Shown: positions 39,771-52,794, counted from the stretch's first letter. The stretch is 64,000 nt of DNA from JBKQHQ01 sp052148715 (GCA_052148715.1 JBKQHQ010000052.1:7147-71146), one strand, 5' to 3'. Translations and numbers: made by a program. The notes: generated by a model from the letters alone, not told the origin.

Positions 39771-41666
39771 ATGTCCTCGAATCTGAAAGGCAAGAACGCC
39801 GGCAAGGAGAGCCCGACCGAGCCGTTCAAGCGTGCGGTGGCGGGCTGCTTGCGAGCGATTGCCAAGAAGCCCGATCTCGAAGTTTCTTTCGCGGCCGAAC
39901 GGCCTGGGCTTGCCGGCGGCAAAGTTCGCCTGCCGGAGCCACCGCGTAAGCTCGGCAAGCAGGACGTGGCGATCGTGCGGGGTCACGCCGATTCGATCGC
40001 GTTGCGGATTGCCTGTCATGATCCCGCGGTGCACCGGCGGCTCGTTCCGGGCGGACAGCAAGCGCGTGCGGTGTTCGATGCAATCGAGCAGGCGCGGGTC
40101 GAAGCGATCGGGGCCCGGCGGATGGACGGGGTTGCGAGGAATCTCGCCGCCATGCTGGATGACCGCTTCCACCGCGGCAAATACGACGAAATCACCGACC
40201 GCGCTGACGCGCCGATCGAGGACGCGCTGGCACTCTTGGTGCGGGAACGATTGACCGGTCACGCGCCGCCCAAGGCGGCGAAGAAGCTCGTCGACCTCTG
40301 GCGACCGCTGATCGAGGATCGGGCTGGGCGCAATCTCGACCGATTGGAGCGACTCGTGGAAGATCAGCGGCGCTTCGGTGACGCCGTGCACGACATGCTC
40401 GACGCCCTCGACATGGGTGAGGACCGGTCGCATCAGGACGACGAAGATGAGGAGCAAGGTGACGAGCAGGAGCGGCGTAAGGACGATCAATCGGGCGACG
40501 GCGAAGCCTCCGATTCGGAGGACGCGCAAGGCCTGAGTGCCGAGGACGCCGACTCTGCCGTCGAGGAAACGCCAGATAGTTCCGCCGAGGCGATTGATGC
40601 CCCCAGCGCCGACATGGCCGATGACACCGAGATGGGTGACGCTGACAGCGCCGCCGAGCCATGGCGCCCGCGGCACGGCTCAAATGAGCCGCGCGGACCG
40701 GATTATCGGCCGTTCACGATGCGCTTCGACGAGACGGTCGCCGCCGAGGACTTGTGCGAGCAGGACGAACTCGACCGGCTGCGCAGCTATCTCGACAAGC
40801 AGCTATCGCATTTACAGGGCGTCGTAGCGCGGCTTGCCAACCGGCTGCAGCGACGGTTGATGGCCCAGCAGAACCGCGCCTGGGAGTTCGATCTCGAGGA
40901 GGGCCAGCTTGACCCGGCGCGGCTGGCGCGGATCATCGTTGATCCGCTGCATCCACTTTCGTTCAAGCGCGAGAAGGACACCAATTTTCGCGACACCGTG
41001 GTTACGCTCTTGCTCGACAATTCGGGTTCGATGCGCGGGCGCCCGATTACGGTGGCGGCGACCTGCGCCGATATCCTGGCGCGCACGCTCGAGCGGTGCG
41101 GCGTCAAGGTCGAGATCCTCGGCTTCACCACGCGCGCCTGGAAAGGCGGCCAATCGCGCGAGGCTTGGCTCGCCGCCGGCAAGCCAGCCAATCCAGGGCG
41201 TCTCAACGACCTGCGTCACATTATCTACAAGGCCGCGGACGCGCCGTGGCGGCGGGCGCGCAAGAATCTCGGACTGATGATGCGTGAGGGCCTGCTCAAG
41301 GAGAACATCGACGGCGAGGCGCTCGACTGGGCGCACAAGCGACTGCTGGCGCGCAGCGAACAGCGCCGCATTCTCATGATGATCTCCGATGGCGCACCGG
41401 TCGATGATTCCACCCTGTCGGTCAATCCGGGCAACTACCTCGAGCGGCACTTACGCTATGTGATCGAGGACATCGAGCAGCGCTCTCCCATCGAACTCAT
41501 CGCCATCGGCATCGGCCATGACGTCACGCGTTACTATCGGCGGGCTGTCACGATCGTTGATGCCGAGGAACTCGGCGGTGCGATGACGGACAAGCTTGCC
41601 GAATTGTTCAACGACGAGGCGGCGCCCGCGGTGTCCCATGCGCCGATCCGGAAGCGCCTTTCGTGA
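39771..41666 (+). CDS. cobT: Cobaltochelatase subunit CobT
   Basis: 631 residues. The N-terminal CobT domain includes VRGHADSIALRIACHD and RMDGVARNLAAMLDDRF; a strongly acidic linker (about 215-300, runs of Asp/Glu/Gln/Ser) follows; the C-terminal VWA domain has the MIDAS motif LLLDNSGSMRGRP and later MMISDGAPVDD. CobT forms a hexamer with CobS. It lies 48 bases after cobS, and its stop overlaps the next gene's GTG start. Confidence 0.96.
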   Translation: MSSNLKGKNAGKESPTEPFKRAVAGCLRAIAKKPDLEVSFAAERPGLAGGKVRLPEPPRKLGKQDVAIVRGHADSIALRIACHDPAVHRRLVPGGQQARAVFDAIEQARVEAIGARRMDGVARNLAAMLDDRFHRGKYDEITDRADAPIEDALALLVRERLTGHAPPKAAKKLVDLWRPLIEDRAGRNLDRLERLVEDQRRFGDAVHDMLDALDMGEDRSHQDDEDEEQGDEQERRKDDQSGDGEASDSEDAQGLSAEDADSAVEETPDSSAEAIDAPSADMADDTEMGDADSAAEPWRPRHGSNEPRGPDYRPFTMRFDETVAAEDLCEQDELDRLRSYLDKQLSHLQGVVARLANRLQRRLMAQQNRAWEFDLEEGQLDPARLARIIVDPLHPLSFKREKDTNFRDTVVTLLLDNSGSMRGRPITVAATCADILARTLERCGVKVEILGFTTRAWKGGQSREAWLAAGKPANPGRLNDLRHIIYKAADAPWRRARKNLGLMMREGLLKENIDGEALDWAHKRLLARSEQRRILMMISDGAPVDDSTLSVNPGNYLERHLRYVIEDIEQRSPIELIAIGIGHDVTRYYRRAVTIVDAEELGGAMTDKLAELFNDEAAPAVSHAPIRKRLS

Positions 41667-42712
41667 CGACTGTCGAGGCGCCTGTGCGCGGCGCGGTTAT
41701 GCGCCGGCTTGGCGTGCTTGTCGCCGCAGGCCTCGTGCTTGGCTCAACCATCGCACTCGCTAGCGCGCCTAGACTGGGTGCCGCGCCCGTCAAAATCGAT
41801 GTCCGCGCCAATCCGATCATGTCGTTCGAACGCAGCGATCCCACTCGCACGCGTTTTGGCAAGCTCGAATTCCGCGGTGGGCTTGAGCTGACCTCGTCCT
41901 ACAGCGCGTTCGGCGGCCTGTCGGCGCTTCGCTTGTCGGAGGGCGGCAAGCGCTTCCTTGCCATCAGCGACAAGGGCCGCTGGTTCCGCGGTCGCATCCT
42001 CTATGGTGACGGCCGTCCGACGGGCCTTGCCGATGTCGAGGCGGCGCCGGCGTTGGGGCGCGACGGTCGGCCGCTGTCGGCGCGCGGCTGGTTCGATACA
42101 GAATCGATCGCCGAGGATGACGGCACGCTCTATGTCGGCATCGAACGGGTTAATCAGATCGTCCGATTCGATTATGGAAAGGATGGCCTGCTGGCACGCG
42201 GCGTCCCGATCGCGGTGCCGCCCGAGGTAAAGCGGCTCCCGTACAACAAAGGGCTGGAAGCCCTGGTCTTCGTGCCGGTCGGATTGCAGCTCGCGGGCAC
42301 TTTGCTGGCCCTCTCTGAGCGCGGCCTCGATGCGGCAGGCAATCTCATGGGATTCCTGATCGGCGGATCGACTCCCGGGATATTCAGCATCAAGCGCATC
42401 GACGAATTTGACATCAGCGATGCGGCTCTGCTGCCCGAGGGCGACCTGTTGGTGCTCGAACGACGCTTCACCTGGCTCACAGGGATTGCCATGCGAATCC
42501 GTCGTATTGCGCTCGCGGGGATCAGGCCCGGCACGCTTGTTGACGGGCCGATCCTAATCGAAGCCGATATGCGTCATCAAATCGATAACATGGAAGGACT
42601 CGCGACGCACCGCGGGGCGGCAGGCGAGACGGTGCTGACGCTCGTATCGGACGACAATTTTTCTCCGCTCCAGCGCACCATGTTACTGCAGTTCACGCTG
42701 GCAGAGCACTAA
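41663..42712 (+). CDS. Phytase/esterase-like periplasmic protein
   Basis: 349 residues. Starts at a GTG that overlaps the cobT stop (GTGA). A signal peptide is probable (VMRRLGVLVAAGLVLGSTIALASA). The body shows blade-like repeats of the esterase-like-activity-of-phytase family: GGLSALRLSEGGKRFLAISD, WFDTESIAEDDGTLYVGIE and DNMEGLATHRG. Such proteins often follow cobT in Hyphomicrobiales. The enzymatic role is not established. Confidence 0.87.
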   Translation: MTTVEAPVRGAVMRRLGVLVAAGLVLGSTIALASAPRLGAAPVKIDVRANPIMSFERSDPTRTRFGKLEFRGGLELTSSYSAFGGLSALRLSEGGKRFLAISDKGRWFRGRILYGDGRPTGLADVEAAPALGRDGRPLSARGWFDTESIAEDDGTLYVGIERVNQIVRFDYGKDGLLARGVPIAVPPEVKRLPYNKGLEALVFVPVGLQLAGTLLALSERGLDAAGNLMGFLIGGSTPGIFSIKRIDEFDISDAALLPEGDLLVLERRFTWLTGIAMRIRRIALAGIRPGTLVDGPILIEADMRHQIDNMEGLATHRGAAGETVLTLVSDDNFSPLQRTMLLQFTLAEH

Positions 42713-42738
42713 ATCAGTTTCTTGAAAATGCGGTGATG

Positions 42739-43026
42739 TCAGCTGGCGGCGCGCTTCTTCTCGATCTGCCGCTTGAGTTCGCGCGCCTTCGGCGACAAGG
42801 TGTCGTCTTTTGCCTTGATCAGAAAGGCGTCGAGTCCGCCGCGGTGATCGACGCTCTTGAGCGCGTTCGCCGAGACACGCAGCCGCACCAAGCGGCCGAG
42901 CGAATCCGAGGTCATGGTTACGTTCAAGAGATTGGGCAAGAACCGTCGTTTGGTTTTGCGGTTGGAATGGCTCACCTTGTGGCCGGTCTGTGCCATCTTT
43001 CCCGTAAGGTCGCATCGCCGGGACAT
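42739..43026 (-). CDS. rpmB: 50S ribosomal protein L28
   Basis: 95 residues, MSRRCDLTGKMAQTGHKVSH start and KTKRRFLPNLLNVTM block, both diagnostic for L28. The ATG at 43026 has a GAGGAAG ribosome binding site. Ends 26 bases from the convergent phytase-like gene. The upstream 43027-43360 region contains divergent promoters for this gene and the DUF3108 gene; nothing else recognised. Confidence 0.97.
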   Translation of the reverse strand: MSRRCDLTGKMAQTGHKVSHSNRKTKRRFLPNLLNVTMTSDSLGRLVRLRVSANALKSVDHRGGLDAFLIKAKDDTLSPKARELKRQIEKKRAAS

Positions 43027-43360
43027 AGTAAACTTCCTCGTAGTCTCCAAAGCGCGCGCCAAAGCTGCGCGGGACGAAACCCAATCCTCGTCGAGGAGAA
43101 GGCGGGACGTATAGTCACCGCCGACGCGAGCGTCAAGCTGGAGGCGCGGGCCTTCACGAGCAATCACACAAAGGACGCATTCTCCAATGATGGAAGCCAT
43201 TGCGGTACGACGCGAAACATGCGCTGATGCCGGGCACGTGGGTAGACTGAAGCGAACACCGCTGCACCGCTCGCACATGGCTGTTTGTGGCGCGCGCCTC
43301 TCCATCGTGACTGGCCACTCGGCGCCGTCCACCCATGTGCGGACGATAAGGACCCTGCTC

Positions 43361-44215
43361 TTGATCCCATTCCGCTTCGCTCGTCGAAACATCGCGGCAG
43401 CGACATTATTGGCGGTCACCCTTGGCTGGGCCGGCGCGGCGCAAGCGCAGGGGAAGCTCGAGGCCCGCTATACGGCGAGCCTGTCCGGCGTGCCCATCGG
43501 CACTGGATCGTGGTTCGTCGGCGTCGGCGAGGATCAGTACGTGATCGGCGCGAACGGCAGCACCGCCGGTTTGTTGCGGCTCTTCGCCAGTGGGTCGGGC
43601 AACGCCGGCGTGCAAGGAAACGTCGTAGGCGGCCGATTGGTCTCGACGGGTTATGCGGTGAAGCTCACGGCCAACAACATGACGGATCAAATCAGCATTG
43701 CGCTGTCGGGCGGCACGGTTAAGCAATTGGTGGTTGATCCGCCACAAATGCCGAGCCCCGATCGCGTGCCATTCACCGACGCCCATTATCATGGGGTCAC
43801 CGATCCGATGACCGGGTCGCTGGTCCGTGTCGCCGGCGCGGGTGATCCGGTTAGCCCCGAGGCCTGCCAAGGTAGCACGGCGATTTTCGATGGCCGCATG
43901 CGCTACGAGCTGCGGCTCGCGTTCAAACGCATGGAAAGCGTTCGGGTCGACAAAGGCTACCAAGGGCCGGTTGTCGTCTGCGCGATCTATTTCACGCCCA
44001 TTGCGGGCCACATTCCGGGACGGCCGGCGATCAAGTATCTGACGCAACTCATCGACATGGAAGTTTGGCTGGCGCCGATCGCCAATACGCGTTTATTGGC
44101 GCCTTTCCGCGTCTCGATTCCGACGCCGTTCGGCCTCGGGGTGCTGCAGGCGGTCAACTTTGTCTCGGCTGCGACGCCAGGGCGCTCGACCGCCGCCAAC
44201 GCCAAAACTCAATAG
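43361..44215 (+). CDS. DUF3108 periplasmic protein
   Basis: About 284 residues from the TTG at 43361, chosen because AAGGA lies seven to eight bases upstream and the product starts with a clear signal peptide (FARRNIAAATLLAVTLGWAG, cleavage after AQA). GTG at 43337 or ATG at 43277 are alternatives. The mature part has the DUF3108 pattern: LEARYTASLSGVPIGTGSWF, VDPPQMPSPDRVPFTDAHYH and MEVWLAPIANTRLLAPFRVS. Function unknown; beta-rich and exported. Located divergently from rpmB, as in related genomes. Confidence 0.87.
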   Translation: MIPFRFARRNIAAATLLAVTLGWAGAAQAQGKLEARYTASLSGVPIGTGSWFVGVGEDQYVIGANGSTAGLLRLFASGSGNAGVQGNVVGGRLVSTGYAVKLTANNMTDQISIALSGGTVKQLVVDPPQMPSPDRVPFTDAHYHGVTDPMTGSLVRVAGAGDPVSPEACQGSTAIFDGRMRYELRLAFKRMESVRVDKGYQGPVVVCAIYFTPIAGHIPGRPAIKYLTQLIDMEVWLAPIANTRLLAPFRVSIPTPFGLGVLQAVNFVSAATPGRSTAANAKTQ

Positions 44216-44510
44216 GCTCGGCCCAACTCGACGGCAGCTCGGTGCTGCTTCATCGGACCGTCCATCGACCCGCGAAGAGAGCTTGACTCAGCGTTCTGCA
44301 CATGATCTCGCAATTATTCACTCGTTTTTGGTGCGATGAAAAACGCAAAAATGGCTGGACACACCATCTAGTATTACCGGCCGCCGAATCAGCCATATAT
44401 CGCGTGAACGAAAGCAAACAGGTACTGAGTCACCGATTCGGGCGCGATTCGTTCCAGACTCGTTCCACATCTTAATCACAGGCTTTTCCACGGCGCACTG
44501 TGATACAGAA

Positions 44511-47717
<3,207 letters not shown>

Positions 47718-47874
47718 CATGGTTCAGGCAAGGCCTGCTTCGGGCATGGTCCGGGGGTAGACTCCCGGAGCGCCGGGAAACTCGCATGAATAGGGCTAAT
47801 CTATTGCCTCGAGAATCATCTCTGCCACCATTTGACCCGAAGTGGCTCCAATAGGAGCCCGCTCCGTGTGAGCG

Positions 47875-48249
47875 ATGCGACAGAGCAAAGAGATCGAACG
47901 CGGTTCGACTGCAGAGGACCCAAGTGATCGGGGCCTCGATCGCCAGCGCATCGACAAGTGGCTATGGCACGCACGCATGGTTCGTACCCGTGGGGCCGCG
48001 GCTAGCCTTGCGGAGTCCGGCCACGTACGCGTGAACGGTCAGCGGATCGTCGCCGCGAGTCGCACTGTTCGGGTTGGGGATGTCGTCCTGGTCGCGCTCG
48101 ACCGGACGGTCAGGGTCCTGAAGGTCGTGGGACTCTCAGAGCGCCGCGGTTCGTTCGAACTGGCCAAGGCGCTGTATCAAGATCTGGTCGGGTCCGGAGC
48201 GAAGTCGGACGATGATCCTCGCGGTAATCCAAGGCAAGGCGAGGCCTGA
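47875..48249 (+). CDS. S4-domain RNA-binding protein (Hsp15-like)
   Basis: 124 residues. S4 domain: QRIDKWLWHARMVRTRGAAA, then VRVNGQRIVAASRTVRVGD, as in Hsp15 (HslR), which binds 50S subunits carrying stalled tRNA. The basic start and acidic end are variable. It lies 157 bases after the helicase gene and is probably in the same unit. Confidence 0.93.
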   Translation: MRQSKEIERGSTAEDPSDRGLDRQRIDKWLWHARMVRTRGAAASLAESGHVRVNGQRIVAASRTVRVGDVVLVALDRTVRVLKVVGLSERRGSFELAKALYQDLVGSGAKSDDDPRGNPRQGEA

Positions 48250-48381
48250 GCAGGGCCATATGCTTGCGCGCGACGGCGTCTTGCCGCATGAAGGCATTGT
48301 CGGCGTGGGTTTTCTCTGGGTCTCTTGCGGCCTACCCCCCCTTGCGCTACCCAACCCGCAACGCCTCTTCCGGAGCGAAGG

Positions 48382-48717
48382 ATGACCTACGTCGTTACGG
48401 AAAACTGTATCAAATGCAAGTATATGGACTGCGTTGAGGTATGTCCCGTAGACTGCTTCTACGAGGGCGAGAACATGCTCGTCATTCATCCCGATGAGTG
48501 CATTGATTGCGGCGTTTGCGAGCCGGAGTGCCCCGCCGAGGCGATTAAGCCGGATACCGAACCTGGATTAGAGAAATGGCTTACGCTCAACTCTGAGTAT
48601 TCAAAAACATGGCCAAATATTACGGTGAAAAGGGAACCGCCGGCCGATTCGAAGGAATGGGATGGCATTGGTGATAAGGAAAAATATTTCTCGGTCGAGC
48701 CAGGCGCCGGGGACTGA
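48382..48717 (+). CDS. fdxA: Ferredoxin FdxA ([3Fe-4S][4Fe-4S])
   Basis: 111 residues. Starts MTYVVTENCIKCKYMDCVEV with CPVDC, then ECIDCGVCEPECP: the Cys pattern of seven-iron ferredoxins. The C-terminal WLTLNSEYSKTWPNIT block is usual for FdxA. Soluble electron carrier. A CGGAG ribosome binding site precedes the ATG at 48382. Confidence 0.96.
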   Translation: MTYVVTENCIKCKYMDCVEVCPVDCFYEGENMLVIHPDECIDCGVCEPECPAEAIKPDTEPGLEKWLTLNSEYSKTWPNITVKREPPADSKEWDGIGDKEKYFSVEPGAGD

Positions 48718-48861
48718 GCCCGAAAACTGAGGCTTGGCACGGCTTTTTTGCACAAAGAAGAATGGCTGGGCTCCGTTTTTGCGCCACCCCAAACCTTTGA
48801 TTTCCGTCAAAAATGTGATACATAGATCCTTACTTCGCTAATGAAGCCGCATCCGAAGCGC

Positions 48862-48887
48862 GCTCCCAAAAAGGGAGCATATTTTTT
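48862..48887 (+). terminator. Intrinsic terminator between fdxA and carD
   Basis: GCTCCC at 48862-48867 pairs with GGGAGC at 48873-48878 around an AAAAA loop, followed by ATATTTTTT. It probably ends the fdxA transcript and may also sit in the carD leader. Confidence 0.65.
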
Positions 48888-48938
48888 CGGAGCGTTTCCG
48901 AGGAAACAGAAAGAGGGCGTGATTCCCACGCGTCAGCA

Positions 48939-49745
48939 GTGGCAGGAAAAACGCGTCATAAATCGAAAAAGACCTCCACTACAACCGGGAGGACGAAGAC
49001 TTCTGGCGTGAGCCGGAGGACAACGAAAAAGAGTCCCGCTAGCGCAAGCCGGCGGAAAACTCCGGCTTCGCGGAGCCCGGCTGAGCGCCGGTCTACCGTG
49101 CCGAAGCCGGCGGCACGGCGCAAGCCGGAGGTTGAAGGAGTAAATCCCGGAATGACTTCAAAGAAGACTACGCAACGGCAAGGCTTCAAGACCAGTGAGT
49201 TCATCGTCTATCCCGCCCATGGTGTGGGACAGATCACTGCAATCGAAGAGCAGGAGGTGGCCGGGGCGAAGCTTGAGCTGTTCGTCATCAATTTTGTGAA
49301 GGATAAGATGACGTTGCGGGTCCCAGTCGCCAAGATTGCAACCGTTGGTATGCGCAAGCTTGCCGAACCGGCGATTGTGAAGCGGGCGCTAGAGACACTG
49401 AAAGGCCGTGCTCGGATCAAGCGGACGATGTGGTCGAGACGAGCCCAGGAATATGAGGCCAAGATCAATTCTGGCGACATCGTCGCCATCGCCGAAGTCG
49501 TACGCGATCTATATCGGTCGGATTCGCAGCCAGAGCAGTCGTATAGCGAGCGGCAGCTGTACGAGGCGGCGCTCGACCGGCTCGCGCGGGAGATCGCCGC
49601 TGTTCAGCGCCTCACCGAAACCGAGGCGGTGAAAGAGATTGAGGCGGCGCTCGCCAAGGGGCCGAGGCGCGGACCCAAGCCGGCCGAGGGTACCGAAGCT
49701 GCAGAAGGTGGCGACGAAGCTTTGGTCGAAGACGAAGCTGCCTGA
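48939..49745 (+). CDS. carD: CarD-family transcriptional regulator
   Basis: 268 residues from a GTG at 48939, or 197 from the ATG at 49152 that has GAAGGAG upstream. The CarD/RID domain is clear (QGFKTSEFIVYPAHGVGQIT, then KLELFVINFVKDKMTLRVP) followed by the helical DNA-binding part (RRAQEYEAKINSGDIVAIAE, VRDLYRSDSQPEQSYSERQ). CarD binds RNA polymerase beta and stabilises open complexes at rRNA and other promoters. The N-terminal 70 residues are Lys/Ser/Thr/Arg-rich, histone-tail-like; similar tails occur in relatives. Followed by a strong terminator. Confidence 0.94.
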   Translation: MAGKTRHKSKKTSTTTGRTKTSGVSRRTTKKSPASASRRKTPASRSPAERRSTVPKPAARRKPEVEGVNPGMTSKKTTQRQGFKTSEFIVYPAHGVGQITAIEEQEVAGAKLELFVINFVKDKMTLRVPVAKIATVGMRKLAEPAIVKRALETLKGRARIKRTMWSRRAQEYEAKINSGDIVAIAEVVRDLYRSDSQPEQSYSERQLYEAALDRLAREIAAVQRLTETEAVKEIEAALAKGPRRGPKPAEGTEAAEGGDEALVEDEAA

Positions 49746-49769
49746 GCCTGAACAAGGTCTTAGCAGGGA

Positions 49770-49797
49770 AGCCCGGCTGGCATCGGCCGGGCTTTTT
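49770..49797 (+). terminator. Intrinsic terminator after carD
   Basis: Perfect 8-bp arms (AGCCCGGC 49770-49777, GCCGGGCT 49786-49793) with an 8-base loop and a T-run after it. The start is 25 bases after the carD stop. Confidence 0.88.
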
Positions 49798-49825
49798 CAT
49801 GCCCTCAGCTGTGCGCCATCGTCGT

Positions 49826-51310
49826 TTACTCGACGACGATCTTGACCTGATCGCCGGGCTTTAGTGCTTGCCCCGGGTCGAGCCCGTTGAGGATGCGGAA
49901 GTGCTCGACGCGTCGGTCGGTTATGGCCATCCGATTCGCCAGCCGCTCAACGGTATCATTGGCCCCGACTGTGATGACCCTCAGCCGCAACGGCTTCGTG
50001 TGCTCGATCTCGGCTAAGCTCATACGCCGGAAGGTGTCGACAGACTGCCGAAACACGCGATCCATATCCCCGGCTTTGTGCTTCCCGGCAAAGATGAACC
50101 GATAAACTTCGCTGCCGAAGCGGATCGCAAAGAGCCGAAACGTCCATTGGTCGCCCTTCGCGGTCGCGCTCGCCGAGGGAAAACCGTTGATCGTCAACTC
50201 TTCGACCGATTGCGGGTCGATGTTCTCAATCCAGCCCGAGGTGAGGTAGTTCTTGAGGGTTTGTTCCGCGGGTACTTGCACCACATCGAGCCGCAAGGCT
50301 TCGGCACCGCCGTCTTTAAGGCCGAGCACGGCTTGCGCGGTGTTATCGAGGGTAAACCCCTCGGGTGCCGTGAAGGAAAACCCGAGCCTCGGATGCAGGA
50401 AGCGACGGCCACGTGCGAATCCTTCGCTCGGGTCTTCGCCAAATACCATGCCGTCGACGCTCGCAAGGTACTCGGCTCGGCTGCTGCTGCTGCCGCCGCT
50501 CGGCGGGCTGACCTGGCGCGCTCGCATCAGCGCGTTGGTCACGCGTTCGGGCGTTGCCGGATGCGATGAAACAAAATCGAGAGAGTGCGAGTCAGGGTGT
50601 GCTTTGGCGGCCGGCCTCAATTGGGCATTACGTCCCATCGCGGTCAGAAAGCGAACCGCGCCGAATGGGTCGTACCCTGCCTTGGCCGCGAGGCTCACGC
50701 CGAGGGTGTCGGCTTCGAGTTCCTGCGCGCGCGAAAAGCTCGCGAGCGCGACTTGCGAGTTCGCCAAGGCGAGCGCCCCGGTTTGCGGATCGCTGAGAAC
50801 CTCGTGCACGACGGTGTCGACAATAGCGGCTTGTCGCGCCCGATCCTCGCGCGTCGCCGCGTGGCGTGCAATCACGTGTGACATTTCGTGCGACAGGACC
50901 GAAGCGATTTCCGCCTCGTCGTTGGCGAGCGCGATCAGACCCCGAGTTACGTAGAGCTGGCCGCTCGGCAGCGCGAAGGCGTTCACCGCCGGCGAATTGA
51001 GGAGCGTCACGCGATAATGCAGATCGGGCCGGTCGGAGGCCGCCACCAGCCGCTCGACGGTCCGTCCGATCAAGGCTTCAAGCCGTGCATCCGAGTAGGA
51101 GCCGCCATAGGCGGCGAGAATGCGCTGATGCTCACGCTGCGCGCCGGCGGGCAATTCGGCTTGCTTGGGCGGCTCCGACAGCAAAGCCCGTCGGTCGAGC
51201 ACGCCACTCGAGCAACCGCCCGCGAGAAGCGTAAGCCCGACCAAGCCCACCGTTGCGCACGCCCGGGCGCCGCACATCATCTGAGAGAATCGTGGGGTGA
51301 TGACGAACAT
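49826..51310 (-). CDS. M48-family metalloprotease lipoprotein (BepA-like) with LysM-like end
   Basis: 494 residues. A lipoprotein signal (ATVGLVGLTLLAGGC, Cys at about 33) precedes the peptidase: zinc motif LSHEMSHVIARH and third ligand in ELEADTLGVSLAAKAG. After about residue 270 comes a separate globular region (HPRLGFSFTAPEGFTLDN), and the last 50 residues (VITVGANDTVERLANRM, then ALKPGDQVKIVV) look like a LysM domain. It would act at the outer membrane on misfolded proteins or the cell wall. The start at 51310 is immediately after the thermonuclease stop. Confidence 0.9.
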   Translation of the reverse strand: MFVITPRFSQMMCGARACATVGLVGLTLLAGGCSSGVLDRRALLSEPPKQAELPAGAQREHQRILAAYGGSYSDARLEALIGRTVERLVAASDRPDLHYRVTLLNSPAVNAFALPSGQLYVTRGLIALANDEAEIASVLSHEMSHVIARHAATREDRARQAAIVDTVVHEVLSDPQTGALALANSQVALASFSRAQELEADTLGVSLAAKAGYDPFGAVRFLTAMGRNAQLRPAAKAHPDSHSLDFVSSHPATPERVTNALMRARQVSPPSGGSSSSRAEYLASVDGMVFGEDPSEGFARGRRFLHPRLGFSFTAPEGFTLDNTAQAVLGLKDGGAEALRLDVVQVPAEQTLKNYLTSGWIENIDPQSVEELTINGFPSASATAKGDQWTFRLFAIRFGSEVYRFIFAGKHKAGDMDRVFRQSVDTFRRMSLAEIEHTKPLRLRVITVGANDTVERLANRMAITDRRVEHFRILNGLDPGQALKPGDQVKIVVE

Positions 51311-51311
51311 C

Positions 51312-52157
51312 TCAGTTTCGGTCAGCGATCTCGATTTGCTCAGGACGCGTAGCGTCGATCCAAGGACCACCACGCTCCTCGATCCATCCCCGTACCATGA
51401 TCCGGCGACCCTCTAGCTTTTTCGGCTCAATTCCCCCGGCGTTGAATGTGCGCTCGTTGCGCTTCAAAATCGTAACCGTGAAATCCTCCGACCAGCGACG
51501 GCCGAAATTCAAGTATATCGTGGCTCCACTCTCGCGAACAGACAATACCTTGCCCTCAACCACCGCAAACTGTCCCCGGTGCGCGAGGATATCGGCTGCC
51601 TTCTCGGCGTGTTGGATGTCATAATTTGAGTACGCCCACAGGCCGAGCTTGGCGGCGCGCGCGGCCCGCTCGCGGAGGAGGAAATCGGCGGCGCAGGCCC
51701 GCTCGGCGACGTGCGCCGCGACGCGGGCATGGCCATCGCTGATCATAGCCCGCTGCACGGATCTCGCGGGCCCATTGCTCGCCGCAAACACGTGGCCGTT
51801 GAGGCGACCATAGCGATCCGGAGTCGCGCCGAGCCGTTGCAGCAACACTTGCTTTCCCACGACGAGATCCTCCAGCGCCGCCTTTGCGGCGTGCCCCGCC
51901 GCCGCGGACTCCAGGGATTCCGCCGCTAGCGGCAGCTGCGGTACTTCAACCGCCGCGAGCCGCACCTCGCGTCCGTCCTCCAGCACGAAGGTGCGTCCGT
52001 CGACGACGGTGCGGGCAACTCCGCTGGCGATCACCTCGCCGACGCAAGACGTGTCATCGCCGCGTGCGAGATCGGCCACCGCCAAAGTAAGAAATGATGC
52101 CGCCGCCAAACCAAGACGGCGCAAATGATAGCTGCGAGTGAACACGACACGCCCCAT
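51312..52157 (-). CDS. Thermonuclease-like (SNase) secreted protein
   Basis: 281 residues. Probable signal peptide (HLRRLGLAAASFLTLAVADLA). The SNase-like domain has VVDGRTFVLEDGREVRLAAV, RYGRLNGHVFAA, and MISDGHARVAAH, where catalytic Arg/Glu positions are only partly recognisable, so nuclease activity is uncertain. The C-terminal part (VEGKVLSVRESGATIYLNFG, then DFTVTILKRN) is an OB-like add-on seen in alphaproteobacterial homologues. Cotranscribed with the M48 gene. Confidence 0.85.
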   Translation of the reverse strand: MGRVVFTRSYHLRRLGLAAASFLTLAVADLARGDDTSCVGEVIASGVARTVVDGRTFVLEDGREVRLAAVEVPQLPLAAESLESAAAGHAAKAALEDLVVGKQVLLQRLGATPDRYGRLNGHVFAASNGPARSVQRAMISDGHARVAAHVAERACAADFLLRERAARAAKLGLWAYSNYDIQHAEKAADILAHRGQFAVVEGKVLSVRESGATIYLNFGRRWSEDFTVTILKRNERTFNAGGIEPKKLEGRRIMVRGWIEERGGPWIDATRPEQIEIADRN

Positions 52158-52794
52158 CGCGGATGCCGCAATCGGGACGCCCCGAATACGGCGGCACTGC
52201 GGCCGGCCTCCGTCGATCTGAAAATCCAAGACCGCGGCGCGCGGTTCTGAAAACTCCGTCGGCCGGTGGCGATCAAATCGGCCGATAGATACCGCCGCAA
52301 GCGTTGCGCTGGCAATGCAACAGGCCGGCGATTTCGTGCCGCTGGGTACTGGCGTAGCAATGTCGTCACGGAGCTCGACGCTCGCTCGTCGTTAGTTTCC
52401 GATGACAGCGCCAGCTCAAATCAGGTCAGGCAACGTGACACTTAGGTCGAGCTCAACCAAATCTTCGCCGGATCATGCCGTTATCGCTGGTCGCCATCTA
52501 GAGGATATATTTTGGTTGGCGAGCCACCCACGCTGACGGCGGTTAGCAATATTCCGGCAAGGCGAGCTGCGGCACCAAAATTCTAGAGCCCAGCCAATCC
52601 CATTCAATTCGGTCGGAGATGGCCCGGTACCAGAGCGCTCGATCCTAATTCCCCGGTTGTACGCGGCCAAATTGCCTCGATGCACCTCATTGTAGGCATC
52701 CGAAAATTGGAGTTGGTTCCACGATCCCAACCATATACTGTGGCTAGCGACACGAGCCATCGGCCCCCGACAGGCGTAGCGCGAGGAGGGGATA
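52158..52794. other. Non-coding gap before the ureide-catabolism locus
   Basis: About 640 bases without a supportable gene. Open frames in it lack ribosome binding sites and coding character. It marks the border between conserved housekeeping genes to the left and the accessory catabolic region to the right. No att-like repeat, tRNA or IS end was found. Confidence 0.5.
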
